Source: Todiramphus chloris collaris (lineage: Eukaryota > Chordata > Aves > Coraciiformes > Alcedinidae). Taken from it: a DNA stretch of 64,000 bases. Numbering within the stretch: the first letter of the stretch is position 1; each line of letters begins with the position of its first letter. Below are positions 1 to 13,493 of this stretch, piece by piece. The stretch spans positions 5,440,045 through 5,504,044 of the forward strand of contig JANVCC010000077.1 in assembly GCA_025345505.1 (NCBI GenBank), in the 5' to 3' direction. The position numbers and the translations under genes are program-made. The notes under the pieces are model-generated. The model was not told the origin of the DNA, made no database searches, and was given only the letters and a program-made list of their open reading frames with translations.

Positions 1-2385
1 TTTTGAATCATTGCTATTATTTTACTGTGTTTGCTAATCACATAAAGACATGTTACTTTCTTCACACAGCTCCCCAAACAAACAAACCCTCACAGAACAA
101 TCCCCCTCCTCCCGAAAAAACAACCCCCCCAAAACTAAGAACCCTACAATACAACTATCCCAGCAGCCACATGACCTCAGTCTGTATTCAGGGACTCTCA
201 TGGGTGCTTCCTTGTGACCTCCCAGAGGGTAGAACATAATATATCACAGAGGATTCAGTCCACCCAGGAAAACTGTATAAAAGAAATCAAACACTTTCCA
301 GTTGCAAAGAAAAAAAAAAAACAAACCCAAACCCAAAGCAATAAAAAACCCCCACTCCTGCCAGATTTCCCATATGTGTCACCCACAAGGTGGTAATTCT
401 AAAAATCAACTACCTATTGAAGCTGAACAAAATTGGAAGAATATTTTCCCATCTAGGTTCCCTGTTGGATTCACACCTATTTTCTTCATTGGCTCTTTTG
501 CCATGTTGTTTTTGGAAGCACAAAACAATTGAAACGGCAAAGATCAACACTGCTGATAAACATCTGGTGACAGGGATAGACACAGAAGCTGGGTGGAGAT
601 TCAGTGGCCTGTGTTCTCACAAGGAAGAGTGGTGGAAGGCAGTAAAGGCTGCTTATCCCGTTCTCAAGCATATCACAGCAGTTACCTACCCCTTGCAGAA
701 GCTACCAAGGAAGTCATAAATGTTTTGTGCCACTGCTAAATGCTGACCACCAGGAACAATGGCTTGAACACAGTCCCACTCCCACACTTTGTTCAACAGT
801 AGTGAACAAGGTATTTCTGACCTAATTTGTGGGATGAGTATTCAACATCAAGTCCTAGGGACAGATCGATGGGTTTGGTCTGCTCGCCTTCCCAAGCGGG
901 ACACCTTTGGGCAAGATCTGTGGCCTCAGTGATGCAGAGTGGTTTTCCCTGGGAGATTCCAATTGTGATACAGCCGTGTGTTTTGAGCTATATATAGCAA
1001 TTCTGCATCTTGGTGCATTTATCACTGGCAATCTTAAAGAATATGTATATGTTGCAAGTGTAAATAAACCGCACTATTCATACATAGGGCTGCTTCTAGT
1101 GAATGCAGCCAGACCTATAGTTATGGCAAATTGTGCTATTTGTGCGTCCAACTAACTTTTGAAAGCAACCAGACCTACAGCAGATGGGCTGTTCATTGGA
1201 CCCACAGCCACAAACACTAAATTGGCATGTCTATTAAGAGATAAGTCCAGCTTGCCCCTAGCCCCTCTAATCTCTGAGGGCCACCTAGAACGCAAGGGGA
1301 TTCATCTCCTAAGAAATTTATCTAACACTGCATGCAACATTCCCAAACACAAATTGCTTAAAGTAGAAAGAATCCCTTCCTCAGACTTGTTTCACATCTA
1401 GTTCACTGATTATCAGAGTGCTTGGCATGAACCTGTTTGAGAATGGTGTAATATGATCTCAGCCCCACATTATGTTCAGATTTCCAGGTCAGCTGCATTT
1501 TTTGTCCTACCCATATAACCACTGACATATTCGTATGTCCTTGTGCTCAGTACCTAAGATCATGTACAGGTTTGCCTCCACACTTCCCTGTAACTGTTTT
1601 CAAGGTCTGATGTTTCAAATCACAAAATAATCTATAGCATTTGGCATTGCATCCAACACTACTAACTGGAGTACACAGTCATCATCCTGATTTTCATGGT
1701 GAACTAGATTTGGGCTATGCTGAACCATTACTTGGTCAAATTATATGGTGAGATTACTTTTTTCAAGTGAGATATGACTAGGAAGTAAACAATCTCCCCT
1801 TCCTATATACTATTCCAAATGTTTCATTTTTTGTGGCTGGCAACTGAGCTTAGCCCTTTGATCTGATGCTTAGATTTTAAAAACAGGTATTTATTTCACT
1901 TCAGATAAAAAGCAAACCAGGTATCAGTAAGAAGCATGCAGGTTTTGTAGAATATGCGACATAAATCAGAGCCGTATAGAGATAAAAAGTGTAACATTGG
2001 AAAGATTCTGACTATACACAGAATAGTTTAAATACTTATAAACAGCTGTAAAAGCTCACAGGACTCTGCAGGGAAGTTCTATACATCTCCTACATCTCCT
2101 AACAGAGAAAGTGAAATTCATTTCAGCTCCTCCACACACTTCATAGCAGCTCCCTCAAGTGGCCACAGAGCAGAGTATGTTATTGCAATCCACAGCAAAG
2201 CTACTGACAAGTGCCATGCAGGTCTCGTTACCCTTGTATCTGCTTTTCATCGCCTTTAGGTGGTCAGGACCACTGCAAACACATTTTGAGATGTTTCATG
2301 TGTAAAGTCAGGGTGGGATAGGCAATTGCAGAAGAAAAGTACAGAAAAAGAAGAAATGGGAGGAACAGACAGAAGGTTATACATT
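1..2385. other. unique noncoding DNA, left edge
   Basis: I see no gene here. The longest open frame is 109 codons at 390-719 on the plus strand. It starts in ordinary AT-rich sequence, has no recognisable domain, and overlaps other equally long frames on both strands, which is what chance gives. Apart from the A/C-rich patch near 310-350 there is no repeat I can name. It could be intergenic or intronic. Confidence 0.7.
306..356. repeat. A-rich / A-C-rich low-complexity patch
   Basis: A run of 12 A (310-321) runs into alternating A and C clusters of the AAACCC kind. Similar patches recur at 9.59, 26.44, 48.81 and 54.13 kb. They look like decayed poly-A tracts. No body of a retrosequence is recognisable next to this one. 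Confidence 0.8.
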
Positions 2386-2408
2386 AAAAAAAAAAAAAAA
2401 AAAAAAAA
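2386..2408. repeat. poly-A run, 23 bases
   Basis: An uninterrupted run of 23 A. I looked upstream for a processed retrocopy that would explain it as a poly-A tail and found no open frame or recognisable family. Treat it as a simple mononucleotide repeat. Confidence 0.9.
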
Positions 2409-5221
2409 GATGAATTGGTTGACTTTCACTAGTTATATTTGTTAAATTCTGCAGGTCAAGGTGATCTTTTTTCCTGAAGCACAGGTTTTTTGGAGTTAAT
2501 TAGTTTGAGATGTTTTACAATGTTTGCTAAACTTCATAGTAAAGCTTGTTTTCCGTAACTATTTTTAAAGGAACATTTCCTCAACAAAACGCTAGAATAA
2601 ATGCAGGACAGGTTCCAAATAAACAAGGGAGATGCTGAGTCTTCAAGATACGCATGGAACCATAACTTAGAGGCCTTCTTTTTAAGATGAAATTTCCAAC
2701 ATCTCCCTGTGAGATACAGCAGATATCTAGTACTTCAGCTCTCTTGTGGTCTGAGGAAAGCCAGACTTTTCTATTTCCTTATATGTCTCCTTAGGTTCTG
2801 ACACACCTGGAGCACAAGGATTTGCTTCTAACCACACCTCTTACATAGACCTTTTTTGAGATAGGGGGAAAAATTACTTCACTCCTCCATAAATTCCTAC
2901 ATTTTCTGCCCTGTTTTCAAATATGATGTGTACTTGCCCTGTCAGCCTTGGTTCCTAAAATGATCCAATAGAGAATAACTCATCTGCAGTTCAAACAAAA
3001 TAAATTTACAGATTAATTTAGGGAGAGAAAAGATTGAAAACTCAGAGCCCTGAGAAATATGGGCATTGTTCTGAAAATAAAAGAAGGGAAATCCTCCACA
3101 CATGGTAATTATCATTGCTTCATTAAAGTCAAAACCATGACAATTTTTACACATTGAAGATGTGGTTTCTCTGCCGCTAGGAAGCAAAAATTCCCCTTTA
3201 GTTTTGCCTTTGGTTCTTTAGTACTTAAGGAGAATTGTCTACCCTCCTTGGCTATTTTCAAATAATGTGGTTCCTGCAATGATTATATTTTCCTGACGAG
3301 ACATGAGACAAAGCAAAGCAAATTCTCAGGTAGATTGCCTCTGGTTCCCAAGCTAACTTTGGTTAACTCTGAACCATCAGGTTTCAGTCTTTCCTGTAAA
3401 CTCCAAAATTTTTTCAACAGAGGTGCAACCCCTAACCCCTGAGATTGTTCTGATTTACTAACAACATGCTTTTCTCAGCTGTGTTACACAGATTCTTTTG
3501 CCTGCAGGTTGAAACCCACTCCTGTGCACTATCTGGCAATCTGCAGCGTGAACACATCTCTGTTCTGAGAAAAATAGCTCTCAGTTTTGGGTTTTGACAA
3601 ATACATCTGGATATAACATACTGGCATATGAATTCATTGCATTTTCAAGCCTCGGAGCCTGATTATGGCAGCATAAACCCATTACATCAATAGAACCAAC
3701 AGATCTTCACAGGTGTGAGACCTGATACAAATTAATCCCTTTGTTCCCCCAGCCCTCACTGTCAAATCCATTTCCAATGCAATCAGAAGTTGGGCTACAT
3801 AAGCAACTTCAGACCGTGACATTGTTCCATATGCACTAATCAACTACAGAGCCTATTCAGCAAATATTTTCTGTGATGTGAAGCACAAATATAGAGCTGA
3901 ATTTTCTCAGTGATTACACCTTTAGACCTCATTTACTTGTTTTCTTTTTTTTTATTTAATATTGTGTATTACTTTCTCCACTTCTATTCTTGCAACAGTA
4001 TATGAATATATAATTGCTTTTTTTTTTGTAAATAGATATCATTTTCTCATCCACTATAGGACTAAGATACTCATTTTTTAAGAGCATGGTTTCCATTATG
4101 TATGATTCTTACCAAAGGGTAAAACAGAACACCATTTTTTATTCTCTCAGTTGTGGCCCACTTCCAACAAAGCACTTAGCCCTGTGTTCACTTCTCCCTC
4201 TGGACTGGGGTTTGACTATTGGATAGGACAAATCTATGCACCAGGATAGGTATGTAATCCATCAGTACTGTGAGTCAACCAAAGACAGATGCCTAAATAG
4301 CTGATTTAGACAACTGGAGTACCACAATTATTTGATTATCCTATAGAAATACAGAGACTAATGGGCTCAGAGCCTCTGTTCATAATGGAGGCATGTAACA
4401 GGCAGCAGGACAGCCTCAAAGCACATGACATAACAGAAAATTACTCCATGTAAGGCACTCCTTATGTTCTCCGATTATCACATTTTAGAAATTGAAACAT
4501 TTGATGAAAAACACTGGACTATAAATTGGTGCCTTCAACATCTAGCTTCTTACATTCACAGTATGACCTGCTCATTATATCCCATTAAAAGGGTAAACAT
4601 GACAAGATAATGGAATCATTTTGGTAGTGGTGATACAGTTTGATTCTTTATTTCTGCTTTGCTAGCACGCATTGAAAAAAACAAGAGCTCTCTTCAGTTG
4701 TTAATCTATGAATGGCTAACCCTCATGTTCTAGGATTAATATTAAAAAATGACAGAAATTGCTCACTAGACAAGAAAGCATTGATCATAGGGTTTTGGGA
4801 AGTTTGTGTTTTTTTTGCAAAGTTTATCTTTGTTCTCTAAATATGCTTTTCTAGTTTGCTTTTCAGATTATCTCAATCTGAACAACTAACTTTGAACACC
4901 TCTGAAGCTGGTGGTTTGAACTGATATTGAAATCTAGACCCAACCTTGTCAGTAGCCCAGATTCACTTTCTAGGTGAGCTAAAAGCAGTGCCCTTCTATT
5001 TCAGGAACTTAAATGCAACACTGAGTAATCATACTTCTGATCCACTTGCACAGATTTGTGTTTACTGCATATGTTAATGTATCTAATATATGAAATATAG
5101 AACCAGCAAAATGCTGAGAATCTACCTGTCAGTTTTCTGGCCCCTGAAATTAAAGGCTGTTTTTTCAGGTAAAACCTCTCCTCAGCACTCTGTCAAAAGA
5201 AATAAAAGAAAGAAGCAGGGC
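2409..5221. other. unique noncoding DNA
   Basis: No gene is recognisable. Around 3590-3920 lies a stretch of mixed, non-repetitive sequence without homopolymers that could be a conserved noncoding block, but I cannot show conservation from one sequence. Around 3940-4030 the sequence is T-rich. Open frames are all under 90 codons and are not protein-like. Confidence 0.65.
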
Positions 5222-5264
5222 AGGGGGGGGAAAAAAAAAAAAAGGAAAAAAAAAAAAAAAAAAG
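5222..5264 (+). repeat. 43-nt homopurine tract
   Basis: One A, eight G, thirteen A, two G, eighteen A and a final G, with no pyrimidine from 5222 to 5264. Homopurine-homopyrimidine tracts of this length can form triplex (H-DNA) structures and are slippage-prone. The short lysine-rich open frame across it (5090-5296) is an artefact of the A run and is not a gene. Confidence 0.9.
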
Positions 5265-5289
5265 CACCTTTGAAGGCTCCTGAAGCTTT

Positions 5290-5685
5290 TAATTAAATCA
5301 GTGGTTCAGGAAATCTCATTCTCCCTTCTGCTTGCTCTGAAATGAAGGAGAGACAACAAGCAGATTTCTGTCGGTTAAACAGATGCCCTCTGCGTGCCAA
5401 CATTTTTGTGTTAAATGATAGCTTTGACATTACGATTAGCTTTGTGTGATCTACTGATAGGGGTATCAACATAGGATTCATTAAATGCCTTTCCTGTGAA
5501 AATTGGAACACGTTCTTTTAAGAGAGAACCCTATAAAATTAGGCTTGTAATGATACTTCACTTATCACAGGATTGCACTGGCAGTAAGATTTTTGATTGC
5601 TCCAATAACAGTATCTCTAAGATGTCAAAATTATTTGCATTAATTGCCAGTGGAAAGAGAGGAATAAAGCTTCTGTACTAGCACA
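5290..5685. promoter_or_regulatory. candidate conserved noncoding element
   Basis: About 400 bases of balanced, non-repetitive sequence follow directly after the homopurine tract. They contain an exact octamer motif ATTTGCAT at 5633-5640 followed at once by TAATTG, a juxtaposition resembling POU plus homeodomain sites. Several further TAAT/ATTA cores are present. This is the pattern of many developmental enhancers, but exact octamers also occur elsewhere in the window (6199, 22295), so the motif alone is not significant. Conservation is an inference. Confidence 0.2.
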
Positions 5686-8600
5686 TTTTGTACCCAGCTG
5701 TGATTAATGGTATAGTTAAATTTCGTATGTCTTCCTGTAATACAATTAAGAGGAATAGGCCATTAGATAAAATTCAGAACTAAGATAAATGCATCTTTTC
5801 AGTGAAACTTCAAGTATTAGCCTAAGTCCTTACTTAAATGGTATTAAAAAGACATATTCAGATATTGCATATTTCTCTAACTCCACAGTTATGCTGATTT
5901 ACATCATATCAGAATAAGGCTTCGTTTGTCTTACTTACTGTGGAAGCCAGCACTAACTCTCTTTTCATTTACAACTACACAACAAAGATGCAGTTCCATC
6001 AATGCAAAGAGATTAACACTTCTGTGCTTCGCATTACACAGATTCTATATCTTTCCATAGTGAAGATGAACAATAAATTTTGCTGAAAAAGTCTTGCCTG
6101 TAATTTTCCTCCATCCATGTAGTAGCACAAGGTTATCACTGAATTTATGTAGCACAGCCTAATTATGCAGGCGATGTTTTGTGTGTACAAAAGGCAAGAT
6201 GCAAATATCTTAGCAAATGAGTATGTCAGTTTTGCTCGTCTGGCTACCGATACAATGAAATTATTATTTAAGGAGGAGATAGGAAGGTTTGCTTGTATTT
6301 TGGCTTTTTAACCAGCAGTCTGTAGGTGGGTAGTTGAGCTTGCTGGAAAATAGCTTCAACTGATAGAATGATAAAAGTACTCTTGGTCTCAAGCACTGTG
6401 CCTGCTGTACATCTCTGACCAGGGCTACCAATAGTTCAGTGGAAGGGGATTTCGTTTACAGCTCCTTTTTGGCAAACTAGGCTCTCCTCTTCAGACCTTC
6501 GTCTACTGTCTCCAGCATGCCTAGACTGCTCTAGCTGGGAAAGCTTGCAAGACCCTTTTAGACTACAATCCCTCTGTTTTTTTAACCTGACTACATGAAG
6601 GGTAATTGTACCTTAGAAGGACAGTAGGACACTGAGAAAGCTTAGAAAAAAAAAAGGCAGTTCAGCATTAGGGGCAGATAGCTATAAGGTAACAGTGAAT
6701 AGGCTTAGGATGAAGAGACACACAGGTTTACTGAATGCCTTTTACCAGCAACCAGCAGGACTATTCTGGCATTGTGACCTTTTCACCTGCGACATGCTGA
6801 CACTAAAGTAGGAAGGACAGAACGAGTGTGAAGGCATTACCCTTACAATTTATGTGTGTGCTTGTAGTATGCTACAGGAATGCTACCACTTGTCTGGACT
6901 TTTTCAGACACCCTTGAAAACATTCCTTATTTCTGACTAGCAGTTGTATGCATTTGGATTTAAAACATTTCCCTAAGTGGTTCTGTGAGTGGAAATGTCT
7001 GGTTTCTCTCTCAAAACCCCATCTCCCCTTTGCCTATTCTTAGCCCACCCTTATCTTCTCTTTCTTAAAGAAACAGCTTGTTACTTGCTATCAATGTATT
7101 CAGTGTGTCATCCGGTAGGTATTTTCTCCCCATCAGCTGGAAATGATACAAACAACTACAATTAAAATAAAACAGAAGTCACATAATGCTACTTTCTCTT
7201 GTTAGAGAGGCACCATGACATGTTTTGTGACATGCATTTAACATGCTGTGAGATAGTGAAATTAGTAAAACCAAAAATCACAGTGTTCAGGTGGTTTTTC
7301 CTTTGTTGTTGTTTGGTAAATATTATTGTTAATGTAAACACAACCTAAAATTTGACAACTGCAGGAAGGTACTAATAGCAATAGTAAGCTTGTAGTCTTT
7401 AAGTAGGTTTTATAAATTGTTATGCTGCAGTACACACCATGTATTGTGACCTGAATAGATGGATTCTTTACATTGCTTTTTTGTAAGTACCAAAACTGAA
7501 TGTAGAGTAGATAGAACATTGGTTCCACTCAGCACAGCCATTCTTATGTTCTAAACTTGTTTTGTGATGATATCATATGAACTAATGTAGGGGTTCAGAA
7601 ACAGGTCTGAGTCTCAGACGATCAGATTTTTGGCTGTTATTAATTCAACACAGCTTCAGTTCCTAGACTAGATCCCAATCCTTTGCACGAACTGGAGATA
7701 TGAATTGGACAGAAGCTTTGAATCAGCAGCTTTGAATTCTAGATGACTGATCTATAGCTGTTAAACTGAAGTAGTGATGCAAAAGTTATGAACATTACAT
7801 CAGTTTGTTTGGGGTTATTACTTATTGGTTGCTGAGGTGAGTTTACAAACAAAGTAATTTTGCTAAAAGCCAAGTATGATGCAACTACGATAACAAATGG
7901 TAGAATCTGATCCATAGCTGGAAAAAAGGGGTTTCCTTCTTATGAAAATGTTCTATTCAATGCTTGAAGATTTCTTTTTCACAATAAAAGTTCAAACTGA
8001 ATGAAAAGCTGTTAAGTTTCTGGAAACTATAAAACTGGGATACAGTCCATGATCCAAAGCAAACTATCATCTTGTTCAATAATGGTAATGTGATGATAAT
8101 GATCAGAAATTGATTAAAACTACACATGTCTCTGTAATACTTTCAACATTTTAATCCACATATTCCTGTTAGAGGACTAAATGTTAATAAAGAACTGCAC
8201 ATAGTACATTCAAATACCAATTAGTAATTCAATATTTCTAAGTGACCAGAACTGATCCCACATAAGTATAGAAAATAAACGACAAAAATTTAGGCTACTG
8301 TATTTTACAGAGGGAGGGGAAAAAAAAAAAGGAGAAATTAAATCTGATATTAAACTTCAGCCCACGGACAGCAACAGCTGTTAGAACAGGCAGGTAGTAT
8401 AGTAAAAGTTAAAAGGTTAAGGAGCCTCATGAATATGAAAAACTTTTAATTACTGATCACTGACCCATTGTATCATAAGCAACTGGATCCTACAAAGCAC
8501 ACCAGAAGGACAGGGGCACCTCATGGGACACCTGATGATTTCAGTGGCCCTGTACACAACTTGCTGTGTCAGAAACTCAGCTGCTACTGAGAGTATGGGG

Positions 8601-9590
8601 ATTGACAGAGGAATCAAACCCAAAACTAACAAGACACTATACCACAGTATTTTTGAGCTTGAAAACTCTGTTATATCATGTGATGAAGCATCACTGGAAC
8701 CACTCAGCCTTTGTTAGCTTTTGGTTGGTACTCAGCTTAGGCACTGAAGTTAAACAGGCTTGTGGACAAAGACAACCAAACACGACAAAAATCTGTTGAC
8801 TCCAACATCTGCGTACCTGGACAGCCACCTGTATTATTTCATTTACACCAGAGCAGCTTCGTGGCGCAGGCCATAATGTTAAATCAGTTGTATCAAAAGT
8901 TAGACCGTGGTGAAGGCGCATCTTCTGGAAAGGTGCTTAGACGTGAAAAAACATGAAGAGACTGAGGATCTACATTCTCCATACATTATTTCAGTGGTTA
9001 GTCTCTTATCATTACAAATGTGAACATTATTTCAAATCTGCATTTATTATCTTTTACTTTATCACTTCCATCTATACATTTTTGTTTCAATTTACTTCAT
9101 TAAACTGTTTTAGTTCTCTCAATCAACTACATTGTAAACATAATTTCTTTCCCGCCTCTCTCAGTAAGCACAGAAGAAAGCCTGGCATATCTTAGCATGA
9201 GGGAACTGGCAAGGCATAATTCCCTCAGGATTATTGCAGAAGGAGAATGCTTTTTGCCCAAAGAAAGGCACTGCATCCCACTCTTCTGCCTTTTCAGGTG
9301 TCCCACTGGAGACAACGCGCCTGACTACAGCCATAAAGCCTACAAGGATCAATGGGCACCCATAAATTTTGCCATTTAGAAAACAGAAAAAGACAGTTCA
9401 CTGAAATCAACAGAACTTTTTAAAGACTGGGGTTTTTTTTCATTTATCTGTACAGTCTAAAATGCTTTAGTCCCATTTTCCTATCTTTTTCTTATGCATC
9501 TTGATGCTACAGGTTATTTCAAAATAAACACTGGCTTTTTCCTCTCATGATGAAACACAACAAAAGAGAAAACAAGTAAAAGAAGCTGTC

Positions 9591-9662
9591 CAAAACAAAA
9601 CAAAAAAAAAAACCCAGCACTTTTTCTAAAAAAACCCAACATAACAGCACAAAACCAGCACC
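9591..9662. repeat. A/C-rich low-complexity patch
   Basis: A-runs broken by single C or CCC clusters (AAAAC and AAACCC-like units) over about 70 bases. No neighbouring retroelement body is recognisable. Confidence 0.75.
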
Positions 9663-12600
9663 AGCATTAAAATCCAAATGTCATCTCAATTTAGGCACAT
9701 AGGATTGAGCTATCAATCACAGAAAAAGTCCTGCTTGCATCAGCATTGTGGGAAAGTACATTTCATCAGTTTAGGACCACAAACAATCCCACAATTGCCC
9801 CAGCCATTTTTCTCCATGCTCTTTACTGGATTTAGTACTATGAAACCAAAGAGTATTTTGGGGAAAGCATATTTTTCTGAGTTTATTCTAGGACATCTGA
9901 ACAGGATGTGTGAAATAATTCTACTCTATCTACTGTAAAGAGCTGCAGTCCAAGAAGACTGTTCAGTTTAGCGTATAGTATTTAAAGAAACAGATCTACT
10001 AGAAAGAAGCCAGGAAAACAACAGAATTATTATAGGTCTGGAAAGCACAGACTCTGGAGGGAGACTTAAAAAATTATGTTTTGCATGAAGAAAGAAATAG
10101 TAAATCTTGAGATACATGAAAGGCACTTAACAAAGAAGATTTTTTTTTTCTCTTTATAAGATGCAATGAGTCTAAGCATAGCCAGAAAGATTAAGGTGAA
10201 ACAGTAGAAAAATCTGATCAAGAATATTGAAGTACTGAAGGTTTTTAAGAATGGGTTAGGCAGACACTTGTTAGGATTGATTAGATAAAGATGATCTGGG
10301 TTCATCTGGGGCAAAGGAATGGAGAAATTGACCTCTTCAAATACTGACAAGTCCTATTTTCCTTTGATCCTATCTCTGTCCTAGTGGGTCAATAACATTT
10401 TCTCAGCATGCATACTGTGATAGCCCTGTTAAAAGGGATAAATTCTTCAACTGCTCATTTCTAAACATTAATTAATTCAAATCTCTTTTCATTGTAAATT
10501 TAGATCATTCTATGAAGATGCTTCATCATTACTATGATGTAAAATTTTGAAAATAAAGGGGTTGGTTAATAACAAAGATGGAACATTTATAATGCAAAAG
10601 CATGAGACACTATTACAAACATATTAGAATCAAAGAAGGAAAGATTTTCAGTCCATGAAAGAAAGTTAGAAAAGCAATCAAAAATGATAAAAAAAAATCC
10701 TTTTATGAAATGAAGAGTATTAAAAGGCAATGTGGCTGGAACTTGCAAATGAGGGCAGCATCTGATTCATAAGTTCTACAGTATATTTCCAGTTAATTCC
10801 TTGATTGGTGGAAAAAGACAGACCACAGCCAGTAAATGAAGGGAGACTTTGGTGGCTATGGTACTTGAGATGTCTACTAAAAGGGCTGGACCACTCCAAA
10901 TAATTTCACAGGAAAAATCTAACAAACAAGATTTAATGATGTCACAGTTATGAAAGAAAAACACAATCAAACAGATCAACCATGTATTTTAGCTCATTAA
11001 AGCAGAAATTATGTACTAACCAATGCCTTTGCATCTCCCTTGAGTGCACATTGAGGCATGGTACTAACAGGAAACAAAACAGGTCTGGCAGCAACAACAG
11101 GTGAAAACCAAGCTTGCAACCAAGCAAACCAGCCTCAGCACCGAGATAAAGCTGCCTAGGCCATGTTCTCAAATTGATCCAATGACTTGGCTGCTCAATC
11201 TTTGGGATGTTCAGTTCAGAGACATTAAATTGTATTAACTGTAAGGGTGATGGATCAGCCTTTCTCTTTTCTTAGTTAATCGTTGTACTGAAGCCCAGAA
11301 TATCTGAATTGTTCTTTAAGAAGTCTGCTTGCAGAAATGTAGAAAAATCACAGTGCATACTATGAAATGCAGCTAGATAGATTAAAAGCAAAACATTCCA
11401 GTGCTGTCTATAAAATGGTGGAGAAAAGATCTCCTTCCAGTTTTAATTCTGATTGCATTTCCTCTTTTATAAATCTGTGTACTTCTTGTAATCAACTTTG
11501 TAAAGAATCAAGTGCAAATGCTTGAAGGCTTTTCTGCTACATTTTACAGCTTGATGATGTTGCCGTATGTTATAAACAACCCTTTTATTCTCATAAGAAA
11601 ACAAAACTCTGACTAAATACATACAGAATACTCAGAAGCATTGTATAGTTGCAGCATATTAGGCACCAATACTAGAGAAACACCGACCCAAGAAAAATAT
11701 CCATATTATTCACATGGTTTTCCATGCTATACAATTGAAATAATAAGCACTTTCTGATTTGTAATATCAGATGTGATTCACTAATCTAGAAAATTAGATT
11801 TCTGAAAGAACACAGATTACATTTGCCAAGTACTAAAAATCTATCAGAATCACTCCGTTCTTTTTAATAAGCTTTGTCTGTGCAAAAGCAACATAGGAGT
11901 CAATATGATATTTATTTTTAAATACCTATTATCATTCATTTATTCAAATAGGGACCTTAGCCTTAGTTAAAACAGAGGTACAGAGACCCAAGGGAAGTGC
12001 ATATATATAACTCTAACAATTACTTATTTATTATTTGAATTAATTATTTATTAATAACAGTATTTTTTTTAGAACTTGCGAGAGCTTAAGTAAAGCTACA
12101 GTAGGCTCTGAGAATGGAAAATGTACATACAGATCACTTTCATATATCAAGATGAAGTCTAAATCATTTCAGTGCATGCTAATGTATAAGCAATTCTATT
12201 TCCACAGAAGAGCAAATAAAGTTACACGCACAAAAGGAGTGAGAAATCATGGAGAAAATTAAAGTCTACATGGCCAAGGTAGTGAAGATAGGAAACAGTT
12301 TCCTTATAATACCCTTCTTAAAGATAAGTAGCAAGAGTTATTTGCTACTAGACCAAAAACCTAGCTGCACATATGGCTGCGATGTTGGTTTGGCTGAGTA
12401 GTCAGGTAGTTCCATTGGGTAAAGACCTGCAGTTCTCATGGCAGCCTGATCCTCCTCAGGCTCCTAACACAAAAATGATGGTGTGGATGATTTGGGATGA
12501 TGGGTCTCCAAATACCAAATGTGTATACCAAATACCCATTTACCTTCTAGGTCAAGTGGGCACAAACCTCATAAAGCCAATTTGGAGCAAAAGATCTTGC

Positions 12601-12774
12601 TTGTCACTTTCTATCATCAGGGACCCTTTGGAGCAGATTCAACAGTTTGTCATCTGGGGGCTGGATCAAATCTGGCTTCGGATCACGCTGAAGTCCACTC
12701 TGTCACAGTCTATGTTAATTGAGTCTGGTTTAGGTAGGCTGTTTTTAAATTAACCTCCCACCAATGTGATCTCA

Positions 12775-12960
12775 TTCTGACATGCTAGCAATACAGCTCA
12801 GTAAAGCTTATTATGCTAACAGATTAGTCCAGAAATATCAATAAACGTACATTAATTCTAATTAAATGTTTAAGCCAGCTGTTGTCCTCAGATATGCACA
12901 ATTATGTAATAATTAACTGCTCTGAAAACTGTGCACAGACGTAAAGGCACGTTGGCAGGC
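12775..12960. promoter_or_regulatory. candidate conserved noncoding element
   Basis: A homopolymer-free, AT-rich stretch densely packed with homeodomain-type cores (ATTA, TAATTA, TAATAATTAA) and with no repeat structure. This is typical of distal developmental enhancers, but nothing in a single sequence proves it. An AT-rich unique region would contain such cores by chance. Confidence 0.18.
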
Positions 12961-13493
12961 TAACATCTTTTAAAAGCAGCTTCCTTTGGGATTAGACTGT
13001 TGCCGCACCAAGGAAGCAGCTGTATTTTACTGAGGTGTTCAGTGAAGAGTACAGAAAAGTGAAGTGCATGTTTCAGTGAACTCTGTGCAGCTGTTTCTTT
13101 TCTGGTTTAACATTCAATACAACCACACTGGGGAAGCTGCTCATCTTTTTCTGTTTACTACTTAAAATATACACTATCAATACCACAGCCTTCTACAGGA
13201 CTTTCTAGTTCAATCTTACTTCAAATTCACAGGACTGAAGGTAAAAATATTTACTCAGAATCTGCACAGAAAGGTCTCTCTCTGAAAAGTTTTCCACAGT
13301 TATCTACAGCAGAGGTATCTCAAAAGTAAATCTTACCACCAGATACTGGTTAGAGGGAGATTTGGGGTTTTTTTTTTTCTTTTGTTTACAGTGATTGCAT
13401 GCTAAAGAAAAATAAAAACACTGAGTTTTTTATGTTGATTTTTCATTAGACCTAGAAGTATTTATAATTAATGTTATGAATATTCATATATCG

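Larger units (their letters stand above)
5686..13490. other. unique noncoding DNA
   Basis: About 7.8 kb without a recognisable gene. The longest plus-strand frame is 126 codons at 12373-12753. It has no domain signature, and its composition shifts along its length. An A/C-rich patch lies at 9.59-9.66 kb. Between 11.9 and 12.1 kb the DNA is nearly pure A/T, with repeated ATTTATT. No RNA gene was seen. Confidence 0.65.

Noticed and set aside
2386-2408. Poly-A tail of a processed pseudogene
   Set aside because: No coding remnant or poly-A signal at the right distance upstream, and no target-site duplication seen. The same holds for the A runs at 20243, 54131 and 61505.
5090-5296. Lysine-rich small protein
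   Set aside because: The basic tail is only the homopurine repeat translated.
12373-12753. 126-codon plus-strand open frame
   Set aside because: No recognisable motif; overlapping frames are equally open.
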